From: Sulfuricurvum sp.
GTDB taxonomy: Bacteria; Campylobacterota; Campylobacteria; Campylobacterales; Sulfurimonadaceae
Length of the DNA stretch: 64,000 bases
Direction of reading: 5' to 3'
Assembly (NCBI GenBank): GCA_028718525.1
Contig: JAQULP010000006.1
Coordinates: 40,458 to 104,457 of the forward strand
The first letter of the stretch is position 1; every line of letters starts with the position of its first letter. The notes beneath the pieces are model-generated. The model had not been told where the DNA came from, made no database searches, and was given only the letters and a program-made list of their open reading frames with translations. Position numbers and translations under genes: made by a program. Shown piece by piece: positions 48,523-57,538 of the stretch.

Positions 48523-49370
48523 TGTCCTTTCCTCACTTTACGTAAAAAATAAAATTTGGCTACGGCGATAACGACGAAACTCATCACCAACAACGTCAGT
48601 GCCAATCCGAAGAGGCTCGAGAAATAGAGAGAACTGTCAGCTTCGGTAAACTCATTGGCTAAGGTAACCGGAATGGACGTTGTCGGGTCCATGATGCTTC
48701 TAGGGGTGTGATGAACGTTCCCCATAACGAAGGTTACGGCCATGGTCTCACCGATAGCACGTCCCAGTGCAAGGATCAGTGAACCGATGATCCCTGCTTT
48801 TGCGTAAGGGATAATAACGTCTTTGATAACGTCCCATTGGGTTCCGCCGAGTGCGTAGGCAGACTCTTTCAGGATATCGGGAGTCGTATTCATCGCATCA
48901 CGGGTAACCGCCGCCATGAACGGAAGGATCATGATGGCCAAAACAATCCCTGCCGCCATTAAACCGATCCCCATCCCTCCGAAAATGTCACGTAAGATAG
49001 GGACGAAAAAGAAGAGGCCCCACATACCGTAGATAACCGAAGGGATAGCGGCTAGGAGTTCGACGCTGACCCCGAAGATACCTTTAATTTTGTCATGAGC
49101 AATTTCACTGAGAAAAATTGCTACTCCGATAGCAACCGGGATGGCCAATAACATTGCCAAAAAAGTTGAAGCCACTGAACCGAAGATAGCGGCATATGCA
49201 CCGAATTTATCAACATTAGGTGCCCATTCGTCTTTGGTAATAAAATCAAATCCGAATGTCCGCATCGCTTCGGTTGAATGATCAAAGAGAACCACAAAAA
49301 TCCACGCAACGATGAATAAAATCAGCAGTGCGCTGGTGCGGGTCATGTTTAAGAAGATTTTGTCAATCAT
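48519..49370 (-). CDS. pstC: Phosphate ABC transporter permease
   Basis: PstC pairs with PstA. It has about six helices, with the typical loop LKESAYALGGTQWDVIKDVIIPYAKAGIIGSLILALGRAIGETMAVTFVMGN and the N-terminal FDFITKDEWAP. A PHO-box-like repeat precedes it, so this part of the operon probably has its own phosphate-regulated promoter. Confidence 0.95.
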   Translation of the reverse strand: MIDKIFLNMTRTSALLILFIVAWIFVVLFDHSTEAMRTFGFDFITKDEWAPNVDKFGAYAAIFGSVASTFLAMLLAIPVAIGVAIFLSEIAHDKIKGIFGVSVELLAAIPSVIYGMWGLFFFVPILRDIFGGMGIGLMAAGIVLAIMILPFMAAVTRDAMNTTPDILKESAYALGGTQWDVIKDVIIPYAKAGIIGSLILALGRAIGETMAVTFVMGNVHHTPRSIMDPTTSIPVTLANEFTEADSSLYFSSLFGLALTLLVMSFVVIAVAKFYFLRKVRKGQ

Positions 49371-49404
49371 ACCTAGCCTTGCTCTAGAAAATATGGGTAA
49401 TTAT

Positions 49405-49423
49405 ATTACACGATGATTACACG
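49405..49423 (-). promoter_or_regulatory. PHO-box-like repeat before pstC
   Basis: On the minus strand GTGTAATCATCGTGTAATA contains GTGTAAT twice at an 11-bp period (plus-strand ATTACAC at 49405 and 49416). This is the spacing of PhoB half-sites. It overlaps the very end of the cca gene, 35 bp upstream of pstC. Confidence 0.65.
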
Positions 49424-50802
49424 TTTGTTACCAAATACCCTTTTAGCCATCTTTTTGCCTCTTCGTAGGTGAAAAATTTTTGGTTCAGTTGGGCATCGTA
49501 GGCGGCTTCCAAAATGGGTTTAAAAGTCTCTCCGGGCTTCAGTCCCTGGGTGATTAAATCACGTCCCATCAGGAGCGGGCGGGGCGGTTCGTATAAAACT
49601 CCGAGACGGTGACTGCGTTCATAAAGCCACTCTCCCGCTTCGAAACGGTCCGGTTTTTCGCCAGTGAACGTCCGTCCGAAAAAGTCGGCTTCGGCTACCC
49701 GGATAAGCTCATCGATGCATACGTGCGTACTGAGGCGTAAAATATCGCTGTCATCTGCGCAGGCTCGGAAAAGTTTTCTCGGCCAGCCATGGTAACGGAT
49801 CAGGGGAAGAATGCGTGCGGTGAGGGTTTTGTCTTCGGTAATCCGAAAAAGCCAATGGGTCGCAATGTCAACCCCCCTTTCTGCATGTTTAGGGGCATTG
49901 AGGAAACCTTCAACAACGTGCGTCGTGTCGGGTTTGCCGATATCGTGCAATAGTACCGCAAACATTAAGACAAGATCGGTATCGGTTTTACCCGTACGCA
50001 TCCGGGCCATGGTATCGAGTGCCATCAACGTATGCGTCCAGACGGATCCCTCCGGATGAGAGAAGGGATCTTGAGGGGTATATTCGAGTTGATCCAGGGG
50101 GGACAAAAAAGGGAGAATACCCATTTCGCGAAGGACTTTCATCCCTAATGAAGGGGATTGGCTTTGGAGGAGAAGTTTTTTCAGCTCCTCAAAAATACGC
50201 TCTTTCGGCAACTCTTCCAGGGCTCCGTTTTCAACCATACCTCTGCACAGCCGTATCAGTGACGCATCGCAGTTTAGTTCAAAACGGGCGGCAAACTGGA
50301 CTGCTCGCAATATCCTCAGAGGATCGTCGACAAAGGTTTCGGGATCAACGCATCGGAGACGTTTGTTTTTTAAATCCTCAATCCCTCCGTACGGGTCAAG
50401 AAAAGTATGGGTCAGGGGATCATATCCGATAGCGTTGATGGTGAAATCACGGCGTCGGGCGGCAGAAGCAAAGTCAATATCGCTGAATAACGCAATTTCG
50501 AACCCTTTATGCCCGAAGCCGTGTTTGGATTCGCTGCGGGGGGGAGAAAAATCGATGGAGTAGTCCCCGTAAACGAGTTTCAGGACGCCGAAACTTTTTC
50601 CGACAAGGTTTACCTTGCCAAAAGGGGTGAGAAGTGTTTCCAGTGATTCGAGAGAGCTGACCCCGTACAGCTCGATATCCAAATCATAGGTGGGATGTCC
50701 CGTGAAAAAATCACGGACAAACCCCCCCACAAAAACAGGTTTGATCCCCTCCTTGAAGAGATAGTCGACCAATTGGACCAATAGAGGGGAAAGGGGGATC
50801 AT
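49417..50802 (-). CDS. cca: CCA-adding/poly(A) polymerase-family tRNA nucleotidyltransferase with HD domain
   Basis: The nucleotidyltransferase motif is FVGGFVRDFFTGHPTYDLDIELYG, and the conserved RRRDFTINAIGYD and DPLRILRAVQFAARF follow. The C-terminal half contains an HD-type phosphohydrolase motif (VLLHDIGKPDTTHV). The 461-residue protein matches the HD-containing bacterial CCA-adding family; a poly(A) polymerase or a CC-only/A-only enzyme cannot be excluded. It lies in the Pho operon, overlapping phoR by 4 bp, an unusual place for a tRNA enzyme. Confidence 0.85.
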   Translation of the reverse strand: MIPLSPLLVQLVDYLFKEGIKPVFVGGFVRDFFTGHPTYDLDIELYGVSSLESLETLLTPFGKVNLVGKSFGVLKLVYGDYSIDFSPPRSESKHGFGHKGFEIALFSDIDFASAARRRDFTINAIGYDPLTHTFLDPYGGIEDLKNKRLRCVDPETFVDDPLRILRAVQFAARFELNCDASLIRLCRGMVENGALEELPKERIFEELKKLLLQSQSPSLGMKVLREMGILPFLSPLDQLEYTPQDPFSHPEGSVWTHTLMALDTMARMRTGKTDTDLVLMFAVLLHDIGKPDTTHVVEGFLNAPKHAERGVDIATHWLFRITEDKTLTARILPLIRYHGWPRKLFRACADDSDILRLSTHVCIDELIRVAEADFFGRTFTGEKPDRFEAGEWLYERSHRLGVLYEPPRPLLMGRDLITQGLKPGETFKPILEAAYDAQLNQKFFTYEEAKRWLKGYLVTNV

Positions 50803-52211
50803 TTTTTGGCAGGTTTGGTTTTTTCAGTGAAATTTTCGAGTGAAAAACTGAAGGTTGAACCGATTCCGAGGATACTCTCAATATGCAAAGAAGCGTCATG
50901 CAATTTGAGGATATAGCTGACGATTGAGAGTCCAAGCCCCATCGAATTGTCCCAGCGGTTTTTTTGAACCCGATAAAATTTAGAGGTAATTTTGTCCAAT
51001 TCTACGGGGGCGATACCTATCCCCTTGTCGGTGACACTGAGGGTAGTATCTTTGAGGGTGAGGACGACTTCCTCTTCGGAATATTTCAACGCGTTATCAA
51101 TCAGATTGGTAATGACCAGCTCAATCATGGTTTTATCGGCGAATACCATTTTGGAAAATCCGTTATAGCGCAGGGTTCGGGACGGATATTTGGCTTGCAG
51201 AATAGAAATCGATTCGGTACAGATTTCTGAAATATCAAAAGAAGAGGGTTTTATGGAGAGATCGTTGTTTTCCAGCTTGACCGAAAGAGCCAATCGGTCG
51301 AGCATGAGGGTAACGCGCTGGGTATTGGAAATGATTTTGGCTAAAAATTTTGAACGTATTTTCGGATCAAGATGGATATCGTCGTGCAGAGTTTCCGCAT
51401 ACCCCATAATGGCGGCTATCGGATTTTTAAACTCATGACTGATGGCCGAGAGGATATCGTTTTGCTGTTTGTTGATCAGTCGGAGTTTGGCGGTATGTTT
51501 CCGTTTTTGTTTGTCACGGTTATGAAGTTTTTTGACCAGATTTTTAAGCATGATCGAAATCTGCAAAAATTCGCGGAAATATTCGGGTTTGAGAACCGCA
51601 CGGTAATTTTTGGCTGAAATTTGGTCCAGAAAATGGGTAATCTGCAGGATATCGTAACGTGCTTTTTTGGAGATATTATAGGCAATAACGAGCGAGATGA
51701 TAATCAAGACGCTGAATGCGGCAACCAGTTTACTCCAGAGGGAGTAAAAATGGTCCATAACCCCTTTTAGACTCATGGCAAGGCGGATATAAAAGGTTTG
51801 TTCGGGTGTGATAATTTTGTGGGCTACGTAGATGAAATCGGTTTTAACCGTTTGGGAATAGCGGATGGCTACCCCGTAGGGTTCGCTGAGTGCGTGCATC
51901 ACTTCGATCCGTCCGGCATGATTTTCCATGGTCGATTTATCGGCATCGCTTTCCGCTAACACATCGCCGTTTTCAGCGATTATGGTGGCTCGAAGAAAGG
52001 TTTTGCCGGAGATTTGGGCGACCAGGCGGTCATAATCATTTGAGGAGAGGAGGAGGGGCTCTAAAAGGCTGATATCTTCGATCAGCCTATCTTCGCTGTC
52101 TTGGATGACCATTGATTTCAGGGTGAAAAAACTGATGATTGAGGCGGTGACCAGAGCGGCTATAAAAAGGCCAAGAACATTAAGAAAGAAAAGCTGATGG
52201 ATTTTTAGCAC
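50799..52211 (-). CDS. phoR: Phosphate-regulon-type sensor histidine kinase (PhoR-like)
   Basis: The 470-residue protein has two membrane helices (about residues 7-30 and 155-175) around a periplasmic domain. The HisKA motif is LSAISHEFKNPIAAIMGYAETL, the N box is VITNLIDNALKYSEEEV and the G box GIGIAPVELDKITSKFYRVQKNR...SMGLGLSIV. The start overlaps the phoB-like stop by 7 bp. The assignment to phosphate sensing rests on neighbouring phoU, phoB and pst genes. Unlike E. coli PhoR, it has a sizeable periplasmic domain. Confidence 0.87.
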   Translation of the reverse strand: MLKIHQLFFLNVLGLFIAALVTASIISFFTLKSMVIQDSEDRLIEDISLLEPLLLSSNDYDRLVAQISGKTFLRATIIAENGDVLAESDADKSTMENHAGRIEVMHALSEPYGVAIRYSQTVKTDFIYVAHKIITPEQTFYIRLAMSLKGVMDHFYSLWSKLVAAFSVLIIISLVIAYNISKKARYDILQITHFLDQISAKNYRAVLKPEYFREFLQISIMLKNLVKKLHNRDKQKRKHTAKLRLINKQQNDILSAISHEFKNPIAAIMGYAETLHDDIHLDPKIRSKFLAKIISNTQRVTLMLDRLALSVKLENNDLSIKPSSFDISEICTESISILQAKYPSRTLRYNGFSKMVFADKTMIELVITNLIDNALKYSEEEVVLTLKDTTLSVTDKGIGIAPVELDKITSKFYRVQKNRWDNSMGLGLSIVSYILKLHDASLHIESILGIGSTFSFSLENFTEKTKPAKK

Positions 52212-52879
52212 AGGGTATATCCGACTCCCCGCACGGTTTTAATGTATTCTTTCGATTTTTGCGGATCGATTTTCTCTTTGAGACGGTTTATAGCGACGTT
52301 GACGGTTCGGTCTTGATAGACTTCATCCGCACCCCATACGTTTTCGAGGAGATAGTCACGATCGAGTACAATATTTTGGTTGACGATCAGTGCATGGAGA
52401 AGATCGAATTCGAGTTTGGTCAGTTCGACGGCTTCTCCTTCAATGGTTACCGTTCGGGCGGCAAGATTAAGGATGATATCCCGATAAGAGAGGGTACCGT
52501 TTGAAGAAATTTTTTTGGTACGGCGAAGAATGGCTTTTACCCGTAAAATCAGCTCTTTCATGCTGAAAGGCTTGGTGATGTAATCATCGCCTCCCCGCTC
52601 GAATCCCTGTTCGATCTCTTCGTCTTTATGTTTGGCACTCACAAATATAACAGGAGTTTGCACCCCTTTTTTGCGGAGAGATTCGATAAACTCAGACCCT
52701 TCTGCTCCGGGGAGATTGCGATCCATCAATATCAAATCGACCGATTCTTCTTCGAGGGCATCGGCGACATGTTTGGTGTTTAAAAACCCGATAGTTTCAA
52801 ACCCCTCCTTGGAGAGGTGATACTCCATGAGTTCCAAAATGTCCTGTTCATCTTCGACAATCAGTATCAGTGCGTCCAC
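52205..52879 (-). CDS. phoB: PhoB-like OmpR-family response regulator
   Basis: The start is probably the GTG at 52879 (VDALILIVEDE) with AGAGG 6 nt upstream; the track's start at 52918 adds a non-conserved 13 residues. REC domain: LILIVEDEQDILELMEYHL, phospho-Asp in LILMDRNLPG, and Lys in VSAKHKDEE. The winged-helix domain follows (LSYRDIILNLAARTVTIEGEAVELTKLEFDLLHALI...VYQDRTVNVAINRLKEKIDPQKSKEYIKTVRGVGYTL). It is likely to bind the PHO-type repeats described here. Confidence 0.9.
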   Translation of the reverse strand: MDALILIVEDEQDILELMEYHLSKEGFETIGFLNTKHVADALEEESVDLILMDRNLPGAEGSEFIESLRKKGVQTPVIFVSAKHKDEEIEQGFERGGDDYITKPFSMKELILRVKAILRRTKKISSNGTLSYRDIILNLAARTVTIEGEAVELTKLEFDLLHALIVNQNIVLDRDYLLENVWGADEVYQDRTVNVAINRLKEKIDPQKSKEYIKTVRGVGYTLC

Positions 52880-52925
52880 TGTCAGCCTCTTTGGTATGGA
52901 TTTTGAATGGGATGGCATTTACAAA

Positions 52926-53597
52926 TTAGTTGTGCAAATGCAGCTCGCCGCCTTTTTGCGCATAGACCATCAAGGAGGCGATATTAACCGTTCGGTCGCC
53001 GATTCGCTCAAGTTTACGGAGGGTCCCCAGTACTTTAACGTATTCGATTGAGAGTTCATCGGCATTGATGATAAGATTGAGAATATCTTTTTCCATAATC
53101 GAAAAAAGATCATCATTCTTGGACTCTTCTACCATCACCTTGCGGTAGATATCGTCGGCATCGCACCCTTCCATATTTTTCAAACATTCCGTGATGTATT
53201 GTAACGCATTAAGGGTTGTTTTGTGAAGCTGGATAATGGCGCTGGTTAAAACACTCAAATCGCATCCGCCGACGCAATGGTCGTGAAGGCGTTTGCTGTA
53301 TTTTTTGATTCCGTCACCGATACGGTCGATTTCGTTGGTCATTTTCAGATAAGAGACCAGCAATCGGAGCTCTTCCGCTTCCGGACCGAAGAGGGCAAAC
53401 GTCTTGATGATTTCGTTATCAATTTTATTAGCATCGGTCTGGATATTTTTAATATGTGCACGTGAGGTTTCGTAGAGATCGATATTATTGGTCTCGAATG
53501 CATTGAGTGTCTCTTCACTGGTGAGGATAATTTGTGAAAGCATAGTAGAAATCATTCCGCGGATTTCGTTTAGCTTATTTTCATAGCGTGGTAGCAT
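52926..53597 (-). CDS. phoU: Phosphate transport system regulator PhoU
   Basis: PhoU is a helical protein that links Pst transport to PhoR signalling. The 223-residue protein has two three-helix PhoU repeats (MLSQIILTSEETLNAFETNNIDLYETSRAHIKNIQTDANKIDNEIIKTFALFGPEAEELRLLVSYLKMTNEIDRIGDGIKKYSK and a second half ending KLERIGDRTVNIASLMVYAQKG). It is first of the phoU-phoB-phoR-cca-pstCAB set, and divergent from pstS. Confidence 0.93.
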   Translation of the reverse strand: MLPRYENKLNEIRGMISTMLSQIILTSEETLNAFETNNIDLYETSRAHIKNIQTDANKIDNEIIKTFALFGPEAEELRLLVSYLKMTNEIDRIGDGIKKYSKRLHDHCVGGCDLSVLTSAIIQLHKTTLNALQYITECLKNMEGCDADDIYRKVMVEESKNDDLFSIMEKDILNLIINADELSIEYVKVLGTLRKLERIGDRTVNIASLMVYAQKGGELHLHN

Positions 53598-53654
53598 TGA
53601 TGCGCCTTTGAGTAAATAGATGATGCGCGATTATAACAGGGGTTTATAACGGTG

Positions 53655-53686
53655 AGATTACAAAGGGAGTTTTTTCTTTGTAATCT
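53655..53686. repeat. 11-bp perfect inverted repeat in the phoU-pstS gap
   Basis: AGATTACAAAG and CTTTGTAATCT are separated by 10 nt, between divergent phoU and pstS. The right arm overlaps the PHO-box-like repeat. It may position two regulator molecules or form a hairpin in a transcript. Confidence 0.6.
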
Positions 53687-53695
53687 TTTTGTTAC
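53678..53695 (+). promoter_or_regulatory. PHO-box-like repeat before pstS
   Basis: TTGTAAT (53678-53684) and TTGTTAC (53689-53695) lie 11 bp apart, like the PhoB half-site spacing (CTGTCAT-N4-CTGTCAT). It is about 46 bp upstream of the pstS start and could also serve phoU on the other strand. Confidence 0.65.
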
Positions 53696-53740
53696 CCGTT
53701 GCATCTACAATACCGCCATCAAAAACCAAGGACAAACCCA

Positions 53741-54742
53741 ATGCTAAGTAAAGTAACTAAAGGTTTCGTAATCGCAGCAGTTGCGGCAACATCGATGATG
53801 GCCGCTGATAAAATCAACGGCGCAGGTGCTACATTCCCGGCTCCATGTTATTATGACTGGGCGTATAACTATCAAAAAGCAACTCATACGCGTGTTAACT
53901 ACCAAGCAATCGGTTCAGGCGGCGGTATCAAACAAATTTCTGAGCGTATTGTCGATTTCGGTGCAACCGATGCTCCGTTGACATCCAAAGAGCTTGCTGC
54001 GGCAAAATTGACACAATTTCCGGCACTTATCGGTTCAATCGTTGTTGCGTATAACATCCCGGGTGTTGCGGATGAGCAGCTTAAACTTAAAAATAGCGTT
54101 GTTGCCGATATCTTCGCAGGAAAAATTACCATGTGGAATGATCCGGCTATCGCTGCGGACAATGCGGGTGTGAAACTTCCGGCTGAGAAAATTATCGTTG
54201 CACACCGTTCGGACGGATCAGGTACTACTTACGTATTTACCGATTTCTTGAGCGATTCGTCTAAAATGTGGAAAAGTAAATTCGGTATCGGTAAAGCGAT
54301 CGGCTGGGCAACGGGTGTCGGCGGAAAAGGGAATGAGGGTGTAACCAACCTTATCAAACAAACTCCATACGCTATCGGATATATCGAAACGTCGTACAAA
54401 GAGAAAAACAACCTTACGGCAGCTACGCTTCAAACGGCTAGCGGTAAATGGGTAACGGCTAACAAAGCTAACTTCATGGCTGCGGTTAAACAAGCTTCTT
54501 GGAAAAAATCGGAAGATTTCTACGGATCATTGGTTTCTCAAAAAGGGGATACTGCTTATCCGATCGTAGCGGCAACGTATATCCTTTTGCCAAAAGAGAA
54601 AGCGGAAGTTAATGCTGAGGTTATCAAATTTTTCGACTATGCTTTCAAAAACGGTGACCGTGCGGCTGAAAAACTCGGCTATATCCCTCTACCGGTTGAA
54701 ACATCTAATCTTGTTCGCGAATACTGGGCAGAAACTAAATAA
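53741..54742 (+). CDS. pstS: Periplasmic phosphate-binding protein
   Basis: PstS captures phosphate for PstCAB. The start is the ATG at 53741 (MLSKVTKGFVIAAVAATSMMAADKI) after AAGGA; the track start is too far upstream. A signal peptide precedes INGAGATFPAPCYYDWAYNYQ, the classic PstS N-terminus. Phosphate-binding motifs GSGGGIKQISERIVDFGATDAPL and HRSDGSGTTYVFTDFL are intact. It is 333 residues. The gene is divergent from the pho-pst operon with a shared regulatory gap. Confidence 0.95.
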   Translation: MLSKVTKGFVIAAVAATSMMAADKINGAGATFPAPCYYDWAYNYQKATHTRVNYQAIGSGGGIKQISERIVDFGATDAPLTSKELAAAKLTQFPALIGSIVVAYNIPGVADEQLKLKNSVVADIFAGKITMWNDPAIAADNAGVKLPAEKIIVAHRSDGSGTTYVFTDFLSDSSKMWKSKFGIGKAIGWATGVGGKGNEGVTNLIKQTPYAIGYIETSYKEKNNLTAATLQTASGKWVTANKANFMAAVKQASWKKSEDFYGSLVSQKGDTAYPIVAATYILLPKEKAEVNAEVIKFFDYAFKNGDRAAEKLGYIPLPVETSNLVREYWAETK

Positions 54743-54756
54743 TCATACTCTCTCTT

Positions 54757-54773
54757 CCACCCTCTTTGGGTGG
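54757..54773 (+). terminator. Hairpin after pstS
   Basis: CCACCC-TCTTT-GGGTGG is a 6-bp GC-rich stem 14 bp past the pstS stop. No T-run follows directly. Confidence 0.4.
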
Positions 54774-54932
54774 GGTACCTCTAAGAACATGGTGTGTTTT
54801 TAAAGGTGCCCTTGCGGCACATGAATTCTCTCTCCTTCTTCAATTCCTTAAGTTTTGCGAACTTGTCCTTGCGTATGCGTTCAGGTTCGCGTTTTTGCCG
54901 TTTTCCCCTCTCAAACCCATCCGTTAACCTTA

Positions 54933-54966
54933 TTGTAATCATTATGTAATGTAACAATCATGTAAT
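54933..54966 (+). promoter_or_regulatory. PHO-box-like repeats before the porin gene
   Basis: TTGTAAT (54933) and ATGTAAT (54944) lie 11 bp apart, and a third ATGTAAT starts at 54960. They lie about 46-80 bp upstream of the porin ATG. The same word and spacing are seen before pstS and pstC, which suggests PhoB control of the porin. Confidence 0.65.
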
Positions 54967-55011
54967 GAAATTTCCTTACAATGACGTCACTAAAAAACAG
55001 GAGTGATTCTT

Positions 55012-56322
55012 ATGAAAAAAGTTGTATTGTCTGCCCTAGCTGCGGCGATGATGAGTGGAGTGGTCTATGCAGACACCATGACTCTTTACAGTGATCCTAA
55101 AACTGGACAAGTGTTTACTACCGATGCGGCAGGCCGTGTTGAAATGGGTGATTTCATCGATGCTAAAACGGTTGATATGGCTGATCGCGAACAATTGTCA
55201 GCATTGAGCGAATATCAAGACAAAATGAAAAAATATACTCCGATTAAATCGAAAGCGAAACAGATCGAATTTAGCGGTACTCACTATTTTGGTTTAACGA
55301 CAGCAACTCCGGAGACGACAAGTACAACAAAAGACACTTCAACCGGTTTTGAACTTCGCCGTAACTACGTACAAGTCAAAGCGTACTTCAATGACAAAGA
55401 TTATTTCCGCGTAACTATGGATACGACAAAAGAACTCGGTTCAACAACTACTTACGCAAATATGTTTGCAAAATATGCTTACCTTTACTTGGATGATGTT
55501 CTTCCTTACACCGGCGTAGAGATCGGTATCGCTCACCGCCCTTGGATCGACTATGAAGAGCATAACGGATGGCACTACCGTTCATTCAACAAAGTTGTTC
55601 TTGAAGAAAAAGGGACAACTACGGAAGCCGGTGTTGACCTTGTAAACTCAGCTGACCTTGGATTTAACCTTAAAACGAAAACGGATGCGTTCAGTTCTGA
55701 AATCGGTATGTTCAACGGTGAAGGTTACCATTCGGATAAAGCGGCCAATAACCAACAAAGCAGTAAAGATCTCTCTCTTGAATGGCGTTTGACGGCTCAC
55801 GTACTTGGAAGCGGAACCAAAGTGGGTAAAAACGATCGTACCAAAGATACCTATGCAAACCTTTCAACGTACGGTTTGATCTCTAAAAACCACAAAGACA
55901 ACAGCACAACGATCGGTGATGCGGCTGAATACGACCGTTCATTCTACGGTATCCATGCGGTTTATAACCAACCGGAATTCCTTGTTGCGGCTCAATATTT
56001 CAAAGCGACCGATAACACGGTGTTAGCAACGGCAAATGACAAAAAATATACCGGATTCTCGGTGAATGCTGAAATCCGTCCGTTCCAAGATTGGACAATC
56101 ATCGGACGTTACGACGATTATAAACGTGAAGCGGAAACACCTGCCGGAGTAACATCGGTTGATTATGACGGAACTAAAAAGATTTTCGGTCTAGCGTATA
56201 AAATGAATAAAAATGTCAGCTTTATCGGATCAGGCAAATTGATCGATGAAACTAATGCTGCCGGAACAGATACAGGTAACTCTAAAAAAGTTTACCAGTT
56301 GACTACCGAAGTTAAATGGTAA
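55012..56322 (+). CDS. Outer membrane porin, probably phosphate-starvation induced
   Basis: The start is the ATG at 55012 (MKKVVLSALAAAMMSGVVYAD), with CAGGAG upstream; the track start is 9 bp further left. A signal peptide is followed by beta-strand-rich sequence (FELRRNYVQVKAYFNDKDYFRVTMDTTKE, YAYLYLDDVLPYTGVEIGIAHRPWIDYEE) and ends VYQLTTEVKW. The size (436 aa) fits a trimeric 16- to 18-stranded porin. The Asp/Lys-rich loops and the PHO-box-like promoter suggest uptake of phosphate or polyphosphate; selectivity is inferred. Confidence 0.8.
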   Translation: MKKVVLSALAAAMMSGVVYADTMTLYSDPKTGQVFTTDAAGRVEMGDFIDAKTVDMADREQLSALSEYQDKMKKYTPIKSKAKQIEFSGTHYFGLTTATPETTSTTKDTSTGFELRRNYVQVKAYFNDKDYFRVTMDTTKELGSTTTYANMFAKYAYLYLDDVLPYTGVEIGIAHRPWIDYEEHNGWHYRSFNKVVLEEKGTTTEAGVDLVNSADLGFNLKTKTDAFSSEIGMFNGEGYHSDKAANNQQSSKDLSLEWRLTAHVLGSGTKVGKNDRTKDTYANLSTYGLISKNHKDNSTTIGDAAEYDRSFYGIHAVYNQPEFLVAAQYFKATDNTVLATANDKKYTGFSVNAEIRPFQDWTIIGRYDDYKREAETPAGVTSVDYDGTKKIFGLAYKMNKNVSFIGSGKLIDETNAAGTDTGNSKKVYQLTTEVKW

Positions 56323-56351
56323 TCGTTTAACGTTTCATTCTCTCCTTCTTC

Positions 56352-56367
56352 TCCCGCGTAAGCGGGA
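56352..56367 (+). terminator. Hairpin after the porin gene
   Basis: TCCCGC-GTAA-GCGGGA is a 6-bp stem 30 bp past the stop, in a C/T-rich stretch. No clear T-run follows. Confidence 0.4.
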
Positions 56368-56430
56368 ACCATCTATATTCGCCCCTTTTTCGCTACAATA
56401 CCCCCAATATCAACCAAAGAGTTAAGTTAG

Positions 56431-56820
56431 ATGATAACGGTAAATTTAATCCTCACCATTATAGGACTGATGTTTGTTTTGACGGCGTTAGTCGCATTGT
56501 ATGTGTGGAGTCATAAAAAAACGGTTGCAGCGGCTCCGGTAAAAGTAGAGACGTTTGAATCACTTGGCGCAATTATTAAAAATCCGTTATCAAGTGCGGC
56601 AGAACTGCATCATGCCGTCGAGGTAATATTACGGGATTTCAGTGCGATAACCTCATCGAATGTGGGGACATATATTTACTTGCTTGAAACTTTATGCGTC
56701 CATCCGCATACCGATTCCAAGCTCATTCTTCGGTTTGAAAAGAGTCTTCGGCAGATAAATCCCAAATATGCCCATGAGATCGAACAGGCCCTTGGGGCAG
56801 GTTTGGCGGCGCGGGGTTAG
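56431..56820 (+). CDS. Small membrane-anchored protein, unknown
   Basis: This 129-residue protein has one N-terminal helix (about residues 4-28, VNLILTIIGLMFVLTALVALYVW) and a soluble helical domain (KVETFESLGAIIKNPLSSAAELHHAVEVILRDF...). No family is recognised. It overlaps the convergent tonB stop by 4 bp. It is probably expressed with its own promoter in the 108-bp gap before it. Confidence 0.65.
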   Translation: MITVNLILTIIGLMFVLTALVALYVWSHKKTVAAAPVKVETFESLGAIIKNPLSSAAELHHAVEVILRDFSAITSSNVGTYIYLLETLCVHPHTDSKLILRFEKSLRQINPKYAHEIEQALGAGLAARG

Positions 56821-57530
56821 CGAAGTTTGTAGCCGATGGGCAGCGAGATCGTAACGTTTTTTTGAGGTTTTGGGAATTGGGGCGCACTTTGTTCGATCAA
56901 ACGGAGTGCGGCTTCATCGAGAAGATCAAAACTTGAACTTTCGGCTATTACGATATGGCTCACTTCCCCGGAAGGGTGTAAGGTAAACGTAACGAGGATA
57001 TCCCCCTGTTGATTGAGACGGCGGGCATTTTTAGGATAGACGAGATTTTGGGCTAACAGGGTTCGAATCTTCCCCAGATTCTCCTCTTCATACACTTTTT
57101 GGATATTGATTGGCGGTGAAGGGGGCGGAACCGATGCTTTCGGCGGCACAGCTTCCGGTTCAGCCGTTTTGGCTGCGGCTATCGGAGAAGAAGCAACGCT
57201 AACCGGATGGACGGGTTGAACCGGCTGAATAACGTTTTGAACCGGTTTGGCCGCTACCAACGCCGGCGTGAGGGGTATTGGTACGGCGATTGTTTGGGGT
57301 TTTTGGGTAACCGGAGATTTGGTCTGCGCAAGTATCGGTTTAGGAATGGGGTTTGGTGCAATAGCGGGGATCGGCTGCGGAAAATCGGTCACTATTTTTA
57401 GCCTAATCGTCTCTGTTCTCATCGCATCGGAGGGGAAGTCTGTCTCCAGGGCGATAATCAGCAGCGCTGCTGCCGCGATATGGATCCCCACAGAGAGGAG
57501 AAGTGGAGTGGCGGTGCGCACGCAGATCAA
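56817..57530 (-). CDS. tonB: TonB-family energy transducer
   Basis: TonB couples the proton-motive force to outer-membrane receptors. The 237-residue protein has one helix (about residues 10-28), a Pro-rich spacer with many PxP/VQP repeats (IPAIAPNPIPKPILAQTKSPVTQKPQ, VQPVQPVHPVS) and a C-terminal domain: LVYPKNARRLNQQGDILVTFTLHPSGEVSHIVIAESSSFDLLDEAALRLIEQSAPQFPKP. No exbB or exbD is adjacent. It may serve the receptor at 40942. It lies 8 bp downstream of the SurA-N-like gene, so the two are probably co-transcribed. Confidence 0.87.
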   Translation of the reverse strand: MICVRTATPLLLSVGIHIAAAALLIIALETDFPSDAMRTETIRLKIVTDFPQPIPAIAPNPIPKPILAQTKSPVTQKPQTIAVPIPLTPALVAAKPVQNVIQPVQPVHPVSVASSPIAAAKTAEPEAVPPKASVPPPSPPINIQKVYEEENLGKIRTLLAQNLVYPKNARRLNQQGDILVTFTLHPSGEVSHIVIAESSSFDLLDEAALRLIEQSAPQFPKPQKNVTISLPIGYKLR

Positions 57531-57538
57531 AACGTAAC

